From: a virus | DNA: 64,000 nucleotides | Virus record (IMG/VR): IMGVR_UViG_3300027763_000040 | Location: 34,874 to 98,873 of that record | Reading direction: 5' to 3' (one strand) | Shown: piece after piece, positions 15,924 to 24,555 of the stretch | Layout of the letters: every line of letters starts with the position of its first letter | Numbering within the stretch: position 1 is the stretch's first letter | Notes under the pieces: model-generated | The model's input: only the letters and a program-made list of their open reading frames with translations | The model's database searches: none | Told to the model about the DNA's origin: nothing | Translations under genes and position numbers: made by a program

Positions 15924-16076
15924 TCAGTCGGCGGTTGCGTCTATTTTACACTCTTTGGGAGTAATTTTTTTGATTTCCCAAATTAAATCGTTGCGAGTTT
16001 GTGGAGGCATATTTGCCTTCATAACTCTTCCAATGATTAACTTTGCTTGTAGACAACTAAGTAAGAGTGCTTCCAT
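15924..16076 (-). CDS. 50-aa peptide directly downstream of a glutamine riboswitch
   Basis: MEALLLSCLQAKLIIGRVMK, then ANMPPQTRNDLIWEIKKITPKECKIDATAD. The ATG at 16076 is chosen; a longer reading that starts at a TTG at 16166 translates the promoter and aptamer and is rejected. The helix-helix pattern with Cys residues near both ends is typical of small cyanobacterial/cyanophage peptides found next to 'downstream peptide' RNAs. A role in nitrogen signalling is inferred from the aptamer only. Confidence 0.7.
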   Translation of the reverse strand: MEALLLSCLQAKLIIGRVMKANMPPQTRNDLIWEIKKITPKECKIDATAD

Positions 16077-16085
16077 AGATGAACG

Positions 16086-16131
16086 ATCCGTTCCGCGTCG
16101 GCTTACTTCCGACCCTTTCGGGTTGAACGTA
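16086..16131 (-). ncRNA. Glutamine riboswitch (glnA / downstream-peptide type aptamer)
   Basis: Minus strand: CGTTC (16129-16125) pairs with GAACG (16093-16089) as P1. ACCC-GAAA-GGGT forms P2. The conserved CGGAAGTAAG and CCGACGCGGAACG follow, matching the known glutamine aptamer core (CGGAAGTAGG ... GAAGGAACG). It lies between a sigma70 promoter and the 50-aa ORF, with the predicted transcription start at its 5' edge. This class is established in marine cyanobacteria and cyanophages and senses L-glutamine. Confidence 0.82.
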
Positions 16132-16136
16132 GAGGT

Positions 16137-16166
16137 ATTATACCCCCATTGCGGGTATTTAGTCAA
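16137..16166 (-). promoter_or_regulatory. sigma70 promoter of the riboswitch unit
   Basis: TTGACT (16166-16161), 18-bp spacer, TATAAT (16142-16137). The expected start is about seven bases downstream, at the first bases of the aptamer. Host-type early promoter. Confidence 0.82.
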
Positions 16167-16192
16167 ATAATTCTGTAAAATGTGATACAGTT

Positions 16193-16537
16193 TTACTTGC
16201 GCTTTTTCTTTTCTGGAACACTATATCCCCAATTTCTAGGGTTAATCTTACCATAACCCCATCTAATACTACGAATAGTATTGCCTATTTTATCATAGTA
16301 CATATCAAAAAGATTTACTCTTTTTCCACATCTTGTTAAATCATAACAAATCTCACCATCTACGATATATTCAACAATATATGCATCTGTTGGTACAGTA
16401 TAATCTTTTGTTTCTTGTAATGTACAATTGTGTTTGAGTATTTCACACCCATAACGAGATTTAAGTTCTTTTATTTCCTGAGCGTTCCAAATATAATTGG
16501 AATCTTTATCAGATACTTTATTTTTTTCTGTTGACAT
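16193..16537 (-). CDS. Hypothetical protein (114 aa)
   Basis: ATG at 16537 (MSTEKNKVSDKDSNYIW) chosen over an upstream TTG. The centre (NAQEIKELKSRYGCEILKHNC, DAYIVEYIVDGEICYDLTRCGKRVNLFDMYYDKIG) alternates hydrophobic and charged residues and contains three cysteines. The C-terminus is basic (PEKKKRK). No family recognised. Not tightly coupled to either neighbour. Confidence 0.6.
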   Translation of the reverse strand: MSTEKNKVSDKDSNYIWNAQEIKELKSRYGCEILKHNCTLQETKDYTVPTDAYIVEYIVDGEICYDLTRCGKRVNLFDMYYDKIGNTIRSIRWGYGKINPRNWGYSVPEKKKRK

Positions 16538-16598
16538 TATATTTTCTGCAACTACATTTTTCAATTTTTTAAATCCACAATATTAATTAATAACAATA

Positions 16599-17228
16599 TT
16601 AACCACGATTTCCCCAACAAATATCCGGATATGCTTGGGAAACAATGTCCTTTGAAATTTTATACTTTGTCTCTAGATTCTTATCTTTAGTAAGGCAGAG
16701 AATTTCCGATTCAAGTGGATGAAGTCCTTGAAGAATATTAATAAACATTGTCTCTCTACGAATAGAAGATAGTCCATCATTACCACCTTTTACAAAATTA
16801 TAAAATTTGGTATATTCTTTACGAATTGATGATTTACCTTGATCCGTTGAACCAAGTGATTGTGTTCCAAGTTCTCCCATTTTATAAACAGCATCTTCAA
16901 TTTTTTGACTTAGAGTCGAATTAAAAGATCCTTGTTCACTAACATCAGAGTAAGGAACTTCTCCCGAAGGAAGTAATGAAATTATAGTTTCATCAAAATT
17001 CCAAATAAAAATTGCTTTTAATGAATCATGTTCATATTTTTTAAGAACTTCAACCTTTTTAGAAATACTCCTTTGCTTTGAAGCAAGATTGAGAATTTCA
17101 AATATAAATGGGTTAGCTGGAAGTTCTAGAATTGGAGTTTCAACAACCTTTTCGGTAACTGTTTTTGGTTGTACCGTTTTAGTTGCCGCTTTAGTTGCTG
17201 CTTTAGTCGTCGTCTTCTGTGTCGTCAT
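16599..17228 (-). CDS. DUF6433-like cyanophage protein (209 aa)
   Basis: A Thr/Lys-rich N-terminal tail (MTTQKTTTKAATKAATK) is followed by a conserved-looking core: FEILNLASKQRSISKKVEVLKKYEHDSLKAIFIWNFDETIISLLPSGEVPYSD. This pattern recurs in a cyanophage-wide protein family (DUF6433) often found near replication genes. The C-terminus holds LHPLESEILCLTKDKNLETKYKISKDIVSQAYPDICWG. It overlaps the upstream membrane protein gene by 26 bp. Function unknown. Confidence 0.65.
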   Translation of the reverse strand: MTTQKTTTKAATKAATKTVQPKTVTEKVVETPILELPANPFIFEILNLASKQRSISKKVEVLKKYEHDSLKAIFIWNFDETIISLLPSGEVPYSDVSEQGSFNSTLSQKIEDAVYKMGELGTQSLGSTDQGKSSIRKEYTKFYNFVKGGNDGLSSIRRETMFINILQGLHPLESEILCLTKDKNLETKYKISKDIVSQAYPDICWGNRG

Positions 17229-17430
17229 ATTCATAGTCAGTGTTTTCAAATCTAAATGCGATTACTTCATCGGGAATAACATTCCCATGATTATCATAAA
17301 ATTCAGGATGCATTCTTGGCGTTTCCTGATAACTCAACATATACTCTCTAGCAACCCATCCCAAACCTATTCCCACTATAAGAAATAATACGGTTAAAAA
17401 TGAGCCAAATACTAAACTGATTGCTAACAT
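17203..17430 (-). CDS. Small single-pass membrane protein (75 aa)
   Basis: Residues 3-27 (AISLVFGSFLTVLFLIVGIGLGW) form one clear transmembrane helix. The remainder, REYMLSYQETPRMHPEFYDNHGNVIPDEVIAFRFEN and an acidic tail (DYEYDDTEDDD), would be cytoplasmic. Strong ribosome site GGAG seven to ten bases before the ATG. The MHPEFYD-NGNVIPDE motif looks like a conserved cyanophage small membrane protein. Function unknown. Confidence 0.75.
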   Translation of the reverse strand: MLAISLVFGSFLTVLFLIVGIGLGWVAREYMLSYQETPRMHPEFYDNHGNVIPDEVIAFRFENTDYEYDDTEDDD

Positions 17431-17447
17431 TTTTTTTCTCCGGGAAA

Positions 17448-17627
17448 TTACTTCTTTTTTCTTGATTGAAAGTAAAATTCGAAATGAATGGTTGTTTCCC
17501 GATTAAGAAAGCAGACCATCTTTTCAAAAATAATATGGAACGGTTTGGTCTGCTTTTTGTTGCCTCCTTTAAGTATAACTTCGACTCCACGATTAATATC
17601 GGGGAATTCATTATTATTTATGCCCAT
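17448..17627 (-). CDS. Small hypothetical protein (59 aa)
   Basis: Starts MGINNNEFPDINRGVEVILK, continues GGNKKQTKPFHIIFEKMVCFLNRETTIHFEFYFQSRKKK. ATG at 17627 follows the glutaredoxin stop by one base, implying coupled translation. Basic, beta-prone. No family recognised. Confidence 0.55.
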   Translation of the reverse strand: MGINNNEFPDINRGVEVILKGGNKKQTKPFHIIFEKMVCFLNRETTIHFEFYFQSRKKK

Positions 17628-17628
17628 C

Positions 17629-17865
17629 TTAGACAATTTTTTGTTCCCTAAGGAAATTGATTGTATCAATACATCCGCCCAATTTTGTACCGTCACAAAC
17701 AACTTGTGGGAAAGTTGACCCTTCACCAAATTCTGAATAGAATTCATCTCTAGTAAAGTCGGAATCTAAAGTATAAACTGCAAAGTTACTTTTTGTCAAC
17801 TCCAAAACAGTTTTGACTTTATAGCAATAAGGACAATCATTTTTGCTGTAAACTGTAAAATTCAT
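17629..17865 (-). CDS. Glutaredoxin, NrdC-like (78 aa)
   Basis: The active site CPYC is at residues 11-14. The cis-proline segment TFPQVVCDG and GGCIDTINFL complete the thioredoxin fold. Glutaredoxins pass electrons to ribonucleotide reductase or reduce disulphides; phage copies support dNTP synthesis. Compact but complete length. Confidence 0.9.
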   Translation of the reverse strand: MNFTVYSKNDCPYCYKVKTVLELTKSNFAVYTLDSDFTRDEFYSEFGEGSTFPQVVCDGTKLGGCIDTINFLREQKIV

Positions 17866-17899
17866 AATAGAAAAAAATTAATTTATTGTTAGTATATAT

Positions 17900-19996
17900 T
17901 TAAAATCCAAGATTCTTTCTACGAACAAATTTTAAATCATATGTCGTATGTGAAGCGGATAGTGTTTCATTATTAAATGGATATTCAAATGGATGAAAAT
18001 TCCAATCTGTTCCTTCTTGATTTCTCCAATAGTCTCCCCATTTTTCTCTCATATAATACCCATTACAGTCATGGGCATAATCTATTTTTTCCCTCAATTG
18101 AGGATCTGTTCTCCAAGTTTGAGACCCACTATTTTCATAATCTTTTTCGCCATGTAGATATTCTACCGACAGATTATGAATCTTAATATTTTTCTTCACG
18201 GTTCTCAAATAATAATCACAATCCTCCATATAAGCGGGATAAAAATTCTCATCAAATAATCCACACTCTTGAATAACTGAATCTTTAATTAAAAACAAAT
18301 CCCATTGATATTGCTTTCCTTTGATAATATCAACATTTTCATCCTTCGATTTCTCCACAAATTCTTTTAATAAATTTGGAGTAAATGCAATATCATGACT
18401 ACAGATAATCCAATATGGAGATTGCATGTATGATTTGATAATTAAATTATAAGCTCCAGAGCATCCAATATTTGATGGTAGATTGCAAATATGAATTTTT
18501 TGAATAAAGTTATGAGGGGTTTTAGAGAGTCTCTCCAAATCCTCATCAAGTTCACCCCTTCCGTTATTATTAATTACACATAATTCTTTAACAGGATAAT
18601 CAACACTATCAACTAATCTTTGCAACCAATTAAAACCATTAACAATTGGTACACCAATTACGGGGATTGGATTTGAAAACTCTGGTGGTAATTTTTTTTC
18701 AACTTCAACTCCAATACGATTTAAGTTTTCGTATACCGATTGTTGATATTGTGCGTTTAAATCATAATTATTATAGAGATCTAATAAAATTGATTTAGAT
18801 TCCTCATTTTTTCCCCACCACCAACCAGAGATTGCCTTTTCAAAAAGAAGTCCATATCTTCCAGGATATTCAACATCAGTTAAAAGTGGAGGATTGGATT
18901 CAAAATCTGCGTACATCAATGCATTATTAGCATGAATATAACAATCTTGCCACCATTGCCTTCTTTCAGCAAATCTACTTAAAAGAAAATATGCTTCTGG
19001 TCTTTTGGGTAATACACAGAGTGCTTGTTCAAGAAGAGATTTTGCACTTCCATCTCTAGTACCTTGCTTATCATAACAATATGATGCACGAATCAATGCC
19101 TCATAGGCAAGATTATCATCATCAGATCTCTCAGCGCATCTCAAAAAATAAGAAAGTGCTGGGGCCGTATGTCCCTGATTTTCATACCAAACAGCAATAT
19201 TAAAATTATGCATTGGATTCTCAGTATCCAAAGAATAATTGGTCAAAAGTTGTTCCAGTTCTGATTTTAAATGAATCTTCTTTATTTCCATTTTAGATTT
19301 CCAATAATTCAATACAATATTATGAGCAATTTTATGATTATTTTTTTGTCCAAAATTTACATCGTCATCCTGATCTTTTGAAAATGTTGAATCAAATTCA
19401 ATATTTTCTACAAATAATGGAACAGTATATGTTTTACCCGTCGTGAATAAAATATTTTCTATTAAAGGCATTATTTCACAATTTGGAATTTCCAAGTGAA
19501 AAGTATCACCGTTAATATAAGTATCTATAAGTTTTTTTGCATATCCCCTAGTAATAATATATGCAGTTGCTCCCCAATCATTCCAATATCTATCACGAAT
19601 AGAAAACGTATCAAAATCTTGCCTAATTGTTAATAACTGAATACAGTCATAATCCATGGGAAAAGTTTTTACAAATTCTTCCCAAGTAAAGTCCCAATAT
19701 TCAATAGTTTCTAACGAAAGATCATCCTCACAAAAAAATGCAAAATTTTCATTATAATTTTCATACCAATGCTTAATGGCTTTCAAGTGTGATACACAAC
19801 ATCCAGCAGTTCCAGCATTTAATTGATGTAAATATTTACCACTAACACTATCATTAGATTCAGAAAATCTTTTTGAAATTATGGGAGTTAAGGAAATATT
19901 ATATTTGGAGAATTGATCGTTCATATTTTTTTGACGATCTACACACTCCTCCAAAGACATGTAATATGCAGTTGGAAAATTTTCTAACTTATTCAT
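17900..19996 (-). CDS. Two-domain glycosyltransferase: GT25-like + TPR-like + GT2-like (698 aa)
   Basis: ATG at 19996 chosen (MNKLENFPTAYYMSLEECVDRQ). Residues 1-200 look like GT25 (LPS-type) transferases: AYYMSLEECVDR, AGCCVSHLKAIKHWYE, FFCEDDLSLE, GATAYIITRGYAKKLID. Residues 240-420 form helical TPR-like repeats (NFNIAVWYENQGHTAPALSYFLRCA; EALCVLPKRPEAYFLLSRF-like). Residues 450-698 are GT2-like: PVIGVPIVNGFNWLQRLVDS, NNNGRGELDED, NLPSNIGCSGAYNLII, CSHDIAF, YPAYMEDCDYYLR. Two catalytic domains joined by a scaffold suggest one enzyme that adds two sugars in sequence. Last gene of the glycan cluster. Target unknown. Confidence 0.8.
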   Translation of the reverse strand: MNKLENFPTAYYMSLEECVDRQKNMNDQFSKYNISLTPIISKRFSESNDSVSGKYLHQLNAGTAGCCVSHLKAIKHWYENYNENFAFFCEDDLSLETIEYWDFTWEEFVKTFPMDYDCIQLLTIRQDFDTFSIRDRYWNDWGATAYIITRGYAKKLIDTYINGDTFHLEIPNCEIMPLIENILFTTGKTYTVPLFVENIEFDSTFSKDQDDDVNFGQKNNHKIAHNIVLNYWKSKMEIKKIHLKSELEQLLTNYSLDTENPMHNFNIAVWYENQGHTAPALSYFLRCAERSDDDNLAYEALIRASYCYDKQGTRDGSAKSLLEQALCVLPKRPEAYFLLSRFAERRQWWQDCYIHANNALMYADFESNPPLLTDVEYPGRYGLLFEKAISGWWWGKNEESKSILLDLYNNYDLNAQYQQSVYENLNRIGVEVEKKLPPEFSNPIPVIGVPIVNGFNWLQRLVDSVDYPVKELCVINNNGRGELDEDLERLSKTPHNFIQKIHICNLPSNIGCSGAYNLIIKSYMQSPYWIICSHDIAFTPNLLKEFVEKSKDENVDIIKGKQYQWDLFLIKDSVIQECGLFDENFYPAYMEDCDYYLRTVKKNIKIHNLSVEYLHGEKDYENSGSQTWRTDPQLREKIDYAHDCNGYYMREKWGDYWRNQEGTDWNFHPFEYPFNNETLSASHTTYDLKFVRRKNLGF

Positions 19997-20825
19997 GTTC
20001 CTTTGCAATATAAAATTGAGGATGTACTTCCTCCACTTTCCACTCAGTCATTGGATTCGCATAAATGTAATTTTTTTCCATATTAGATATCCATTCATGA
20101 TTCATATTAATATGTGTTTGTGCCAAACAAAAATCAGTTTGCCATTCCAATTCTTGGTTTCCAAATCCATTATTTTTTAATACTTCTTTTATTTCATCTC
20201 TACGATGTCTTTCAGAATCTGATGCTTCAAAATTTTCTGTTCTTTTATTATCTGGATGAGGAATATGAATTATATTGTGGTCATAATCAATTCCACGATT
20301 TTTTAAACCACAATTTTCCAATCTAATCATAATATCTTGATCTTCAGAAGCATACCATTTGCGGAATTTTTCAGAAAAACCATTTACCTTCATAAAATTG
20401 TCTTTTGAAAGGTAAAGAAATCCAAACAAATACTTATAATAAGGATCGAATCCTCTATCAATAGTATTTTGTCCACAAACAAAAGATTGATCATCTATAA
20501 AATAGTTTTCATTTTCAAAAAAACTAAAGTATGGATTTAAGATATAGTCACAATCCATTTTAAGAATATACTTACTGGTCGCTAACACAGCAGCAAGATT
20601 TAATGGTTGTGGTTGATTAAAATACTTTTGATCGGGTACTGATACAATTTTAATCCTTTTATCCCATTTTGTCAAATATTCCAACGATTCATCTGAGCTC
20701 CAATCAACAATAATAATTTCAGAAATTTGGTCAAAATTTAACCAAGATCGAAGAGAAATATTTAATGCAGGATTTCTATTTTTACAGGCACAAATAGCGG
20801 TAATAGATTTTTCAAACATATTCAT
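19989..20825 (-). CDS. GT2 family glycosyltransferase (278 aa)
   Basis: ATG at 20825 chosen; another ATG lies two codons on. N-terminal ITAICACKNRNPALNISLRSWLNF and IIIVDWSSDESLEYL form the nucleotide-sugar fold. KYILKMDCDYIL carries the metal-binding DCD, and FSEKFRKWYASEDQDIMIRL is the galactosyltransferase-type C-terminal acceptor motif, followed by IIHIPHPDN. It overlaps the next gene by eight bases. Confidence 0.85.
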   Translation of the reverse strand: MNMFEKSITAICACKNRNPALNISLRSWLNFDQISEIIIVDWSSDESLEYLTKWDKRIKIVSVPDQKYFNQPQPLNLAAVLATSKYILKMDCDYILNPYFSFFENENYFIDDQSFVCGQNTIDRGFDPYYKYLFGFLYLSKDNFMKVNGFSEKFRKWYASEDQDIMIRLENCGLKNRGIDYDHNIIHIPHPDNKRTENFEASDSERHRRDEIKEVLKNNGFGNQELEWQTDFCLAQTHINMNHEWISNMEKNYIYANPMTEWKVEEVHPQFYIAKEHE

Positions 20826-20829
20826 ATAA

Positions 20830-22467
20830 TTAATTTTTTGTATATTGCCAAACACCAGAAGAATGTACGATCACGCTATCGCCAAAATATTCATGAACAG
20901 CTTTTGATACTCCAGGAAAATGATTATAGTCATCTCCACAAATAATTCCATTTTGTTTTAATTTTGGATACCATGCAGTAATATCAGCAAGAACATCAGA
21001 GTATTCATGTGAGGCGTCAACATAGATTATATCAATGCTACTATCATCAAATTCGTTGCAAGAATTTAAACTAGTACCCCTAATAGTTTGTACATATTGA
21101 GAGACTTTACAATAATCAAGATGCTTTTCATATTCTTGTAAAAAACTAGAATTATTTGCAGTCAATTGAGTTGAGATATCAATATGACATTGTTCAGTTT
21201 GACTGCCTTCAAAGGTATCAATTGCATAGAATTTCACATCCTTATTTGACTTTTTAATCAATTCAGCAATGTAACAAGTTGATCTTCCCATGAAACATCC
21301 AACCTCAACAACAGTTGATTCTGAAGGAATTTCCTTTATGTACTTTTTAAATACTTCGGTGTGTGCAAACCATCCCGGCACGTGCTCCCAACTTGGATTT
21401 TCTGGAGTATTTAAATTTCCATAATTGTAGTAAGTATTATCTATAGCATTGGTTGGAATTATTTTTACAAATTTGCTACTACTATTACCAAATATAAAAT
21501 CAGTAACAAACTGCTTTGAAACGCGAAGAAGGTATGCGGCGTTGTCTTGAAATCCAAAAGTGATCAAATAATCATTTTCATACTCACACATACCAACAGC
21601 AAATTCCACTTCTGCATTTAAAAATGCAAATTGATCAGAAACTTTTACAATATTCCAATCTTTATCCCAAACAACAAATCGATGACGATATGTACCATCT
21701 TTCCTATCCGCTGGACTACGGAAAAGATACGTTTCGTGATTAAGACAAACACGATACTCCCCCATAGGAATTACTTGAGATCCTCCACGAAGATCAATGC
21801 ATCCAAGATTTTTCCAATCTTTAACCAGAACTTGTTCTGTGGTATTTGTCTCTATATCATATTTTACAACTTCAGTTCCATTAGTCCATTTGACAAAGTG
21901 ATATGGCATATCAAGAATTGGCATCCAATTCTTTTCACAATATGATCCTTCATTCCCAACATGATTTGGAACTGGAATGCGATATTGGGCAATTTCCTTT
22001 ACTCCATCTTCAGTGATTTCAATTTCAGAGAGTTCCATTCTACCAATACCGGTAGTTTCAAGATCTCGTCTTACTCCACACATGTAGAGTTTTCCATCCC
22101 ATCGAACAATTCTTGCATCTTCAAGTCCAACAAATTCCCAAAGTTCTTTATCTGGAAACTTTGATGTATCGATATGATTGTATCGTTTAATTTGCATATT
22201 TTCATCAACTTCGCACATAATATTTTTTGTACGAAGACGCAAATCATTCTCGGGATGAATATAAACCAATGGTCCCCAATGATGCTCAAATTTTTTCTTT
22301 TCAGAATGATAAAGGGTATAATTTATATTTCTAAGATTCATAAGAATCTTTCCATTATCATTATAAATTGATGGGTTAGTTACCGCAGGCCCCATCAAAT
22401 ATGAAGATGGGACCAATAATGGATGAATACTTCCACCATTTTCTAATGCACGTTTTACAAAATTCAT
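20830..22467 (-). CDS. Fusion: GH130-like beta-propeller + class I methyltransferase (545 aa)
   Basis: Residues 1-320 resemble five-bladed propellers of glycoside phosphorylase/GH130 type: GPAVTNPSIYNDNGKILMNLR, VGLEDARIVRWDGKLYMCG, EKNWMPILDMPYHFVK, LRGGSQVI, HRFVVWDKDWNIVKVSDQF. Residues 350-545 are a Rossmann methyltransferase: VVEVGCFMGRSTCYIAELI (SAM loop), FYAIDTFEGS, IDIIYVDASHEYSDVLADI, NGIICGDDYNHF. The pairing suggests binding or trimming of a glycan and then its methylation. Catalytic residues of the propeller were not verified, so it may only bind sugar. Confidence 0.75.
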   Translation of the reverse strand: MNFVKRALENGGSIHPLLVPSSYLMGPAVTNPSIYNDNGKILMNLRNINYTLYHSEKKKFEHHWGPLVYIHPENDLRLRTKNIMCEVDENMQIKRYNHIDTSKFPDKELWEFVGLEDARIVRWDGKLYMCGVRRDLETTGIGRMELSEIEITEDGVKEIAQYRIPVPNHVGNEGSYCEKNWMPILDMPYHFVKWTNGTEVVKYDIETNTTEQVLVKDWKNLGCIDLRGGSQVIPMGEYRVCLNHETYLFRSPADRKDGTYRHRFVVWDKDWNIVKVSDQFAFLNAEVEFAVGMCEYENDYLITFGFQDNAAYLLRVSKQFVTDFIFGNSSSKFVKIIPTNAIDNTYYNYGNLNTPENPSWEHVPGWFAHTEVFKKYIKEIPSESTVVEVGCFMGRSTCYIAELIKKSNKDVKFYAIDTFEGSQTEQCHIDISTQLTANNSSFLQEYEKHLDYCKVSQYVQTIRGTSLNSCNEFDDSSIDIIYVDASHEYSDVLADITAWYPKLKQNGIICGDDYNHFPGVSKAVHEYFGDSVIVHSSGVWQYTKN

Positions 22468-22485
22468 AATAACTAAAAAAATTTA

Positions 22486-22701
22486 TTATTCGGTTACTTC
22501 TTCAGCAGTGGTTTCTACAACTTCAGGTTGTGGTTCTGGAACTGGTGTAGTAATAGTGATTTCGATCTGGTGATCCGCACCATGCTCTTCAATCAATGCT
22601 GCTACTTCCTCAACAGTATAACCAGTAGTATTTGCTGGATCCGCAGTCAAGTGATATACATGCATCAAAGGCATTGTAAGAGTTTCAGTTTTAGTATCCA
22701 T
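22486..22701 (-). CDS. Small acidic protein (71 aa)
   Basis: MDTKTETLTMPLMHVYHLTADPANTTGYTVEEVAALIEEHGADHQIEITITTPVPEPQPEVVETTAEEVTE. The ATG follows the stop of the large glycosyltransferase directly. The tail is Pro/Glu/Val/Thr-rich and disordered. No family recognised. Confidence 0.6.
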   Translation of the reverse strand: MDTKTETLTMPLMHVYHLTADPANTTGYTVEEVAALIEEHGADHQIEITITTPVPEPQPEVVETTAEEVTE

Positions 22702-24555
22702 TTAAAATTTCCTCCAAAGTTCTTTTGAAAATTTAACCCAGTCTTGGATTCTAGTATCCCAACTGTAGTAGTTATTTATTACTTGTACTTGAGCGGTGCT
22801 ATCAAACTGCCCATTTCGGTATTCCGTAATAGTTTGTTTGAGTTCTCCTGCAAAACGCTCAATGTGCTTTTGACGATCAGGAATATACCCATAAAGACGA
22901 GCAAATCCCATTCCAGTCTCAGGAAGTGCTGCAAGATTACTTGCAACAACAGAACATCCAGCAGCAAGTGCTTCAATCAAACAAATACAAGATGTCTCTT
23001 GGAAATATGATGGATATGCAAAGATATGAGTCTTCATGAGTTGCTCACGGATCTTAGAGTTATTCGTTCTTGTATGGCGAACAATTCTCTTATCAGCATT
23101 TGCAAGTGCTAAGCAATAGCGAAGAAACTGTTCTTCTTGCTCATTGACATGAGAGTATTCATAAGTTTGCAGGCCCTGAGCATATTGTTTTTTACGCTCA
23201 TCAGGATCAAGTTCATGAAAAATATGAAGTTCAAAGTCCTCTTCTGGAATTAGTTTAATACCTTCTAGAAGAAGATCCAATCCACGAATAGGATTAGGAT
23301 GGAACATCAATTGAAGTTTTCCTTCTGGTTTTTTATGTGATTCAAATGGATGAATAGCATTCTTAAGAACAAAACATTTTTCCATGGGAAGATTAAACTT
23401 CTCACCAAATCTTTCGTACTGCCAGTCAGAAACAAACACATATGCCTTGAAATGTTTCTGGAATTGTTTATCCATCAACTGTTCAAGACCAACCTCATTA
23501 TGATGAGGATGCAACCAAACAATGTTAGAATTATCTGGTGCAATAATATTATCTCCAGGAATCACACACCAGTGCCAATCAGCAAGATCTGGTGCGGCAG
23601 GAAGAACTAAATCTTGCCATGCTCTTCCCATAATCTCCGTACCACCAGTTCCATCAGGATTCAATGATGCCTCAAGAAGTGGTGGCATATTGTTGTGAAG
23701 AAACTCTGGTTTTGTTACAACTTCAGGTTCTGGCATTTTATAATATTCTTCTGCGAATGTTTTAATTATAGCACTTTTAAAGTCTTCTGGAAAGTTTGAA
23801 AAGTCATATTTGATGAATTGCTTATTCTCATGCTTACGATCTAAAAGATCAGTTCCAGTTTTAATTGCTTTAAGAATGTGCTGTTCGTTTTTAATTTCAT
23901 CTGTATTGAATTCCTGATGAGCATAAGATTCAATCTTTGTTTTGATTTGTTCAACACCACCAAAAAATGTAAGATGCCATCCAGACTTTTCTGCAAATGG
24001 GAATGAAAAACAATTTGCTCTTAAGTAGTTACATCCTTTTTCTAAGGCATTTCCAACTGTAGTGAATACAGTTCCCGCCCAAGTATCATTTTCATAAGTG
24101 TTAAAATTATAATAAAAGTTATCACATATTGCAGTTGCAAATGGTTCTTTAGAAATATTATCTTTCATATAAAGGATGAGTTCCTTTTTAGGAATCTCAT
24201 CGGCATCACTTAACATGAAAAGATCTTCAAAAGCAAACTGAAATAGACCTTTACTAATATGATCTCTCTGACCTTGTTCTAGTTTCCAAAATCCAGATTC
24301 AAAATCACATTCTTCTTTGTTACTAAAATCATATTCACTAATGTCTGGTTCATATTGCAATCTAATAATTTTATTACGAAGTTCTTCATCAAACTGATCA
24401 ATCACTTGATCCAAATAATATGGTTTTGGTTTTCCAGAATGCGTATAGTTACATTCTGAGATTACAAAATAATCTACCACATCACGAAGATATTCCAATC
24501 TTAACTTAAGAATATCAAACTCATTGAAAAATGAAAATCCATCAATAACTTTCAT
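22702..24555 (-). CDS. Fusion glycosyltransferase: GT17-like + GT4-like (617 aa)
   Basis: Start at the ATG 24555 with an excellent ribosome site (AAGGAGGT). Residues 1-240 match GT17 (beta-1,4-mannosyl-glycoprotein N-acetylglucosaminyltransferase type): KVIDGFSFFNEFDILKLRL, VDYFVISECNYTHSGKPK, LFMLSDADEIPKK with a DAD metal site, GWHLTFFGG. Residues 290-617 are a GT4/GT-B retaining transferase: GGTEIMGRAWQDL, WLHPHHNEVG, FVSDWQYERF, MFHPNPIRGLDLLLEGI, FAYPSYFQETSCICLIEALAAGCSVVASNLAALPE. It would join two different sugars. Confidence 0.85.
   Translation of the reverse strand: MKVIDGFSFFNEFDILKLRLEYLRDVVDYFVISECNYTHSGKPKPYYLDQVIDQFDEELRNKIIRLQYEPDISEYDFSNKEECDFESGFWKLEQGQRDHISKGLFQFAFEDLFMLSDADEIPKKELILYMKDNISKEPFATAICDNFYYNFNTYENDTWAGTVFTTVGNALEKGCNYLRANCFSFPFAEKSGWHLTFFGGVEQIKTKIESYAHQEFNTDEIKNEQHILKAIKTGTDLLDRKHENKQFIKYDFSNFPEDFKSAIIKTFAEEYYKMPEPEVVTKPEFLHNNMPPLLEASLNPDGTGGTEIMGRAWQDLVLPAAPDLADWHWCVIPGDNIIAPDNSNIVWLHPHHNEVGLEQLMDKQFQKHFKAYVFVSDWQYERFGEKFNLPMEKCFVLKNAIHPFESHKKPEGKLQLMFHPNPIRGLDLLLEGIKLIPEEDFELHIFHELDPDERKKQYAQGLQTYEYSHVNEQEEQFLRYCLALANADKRIVRHTRTNNSKIREQLMKTHIFAYPSYFQETSCICLIEALAAGCSVVASNLAALPETGMGFARLYGYIPDRQKHIERFAGELKQTITEYRNGQFDSTAQVQVINNYYSWDTRIQDWVKFSKELWRKF

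Noticed and set aside
15924-16166. 80-aa ORF starting at a TTG
   Set aside because: Its first 30 codons are the promoter and glutamine aptamer. The true start is the ATG at 16076.
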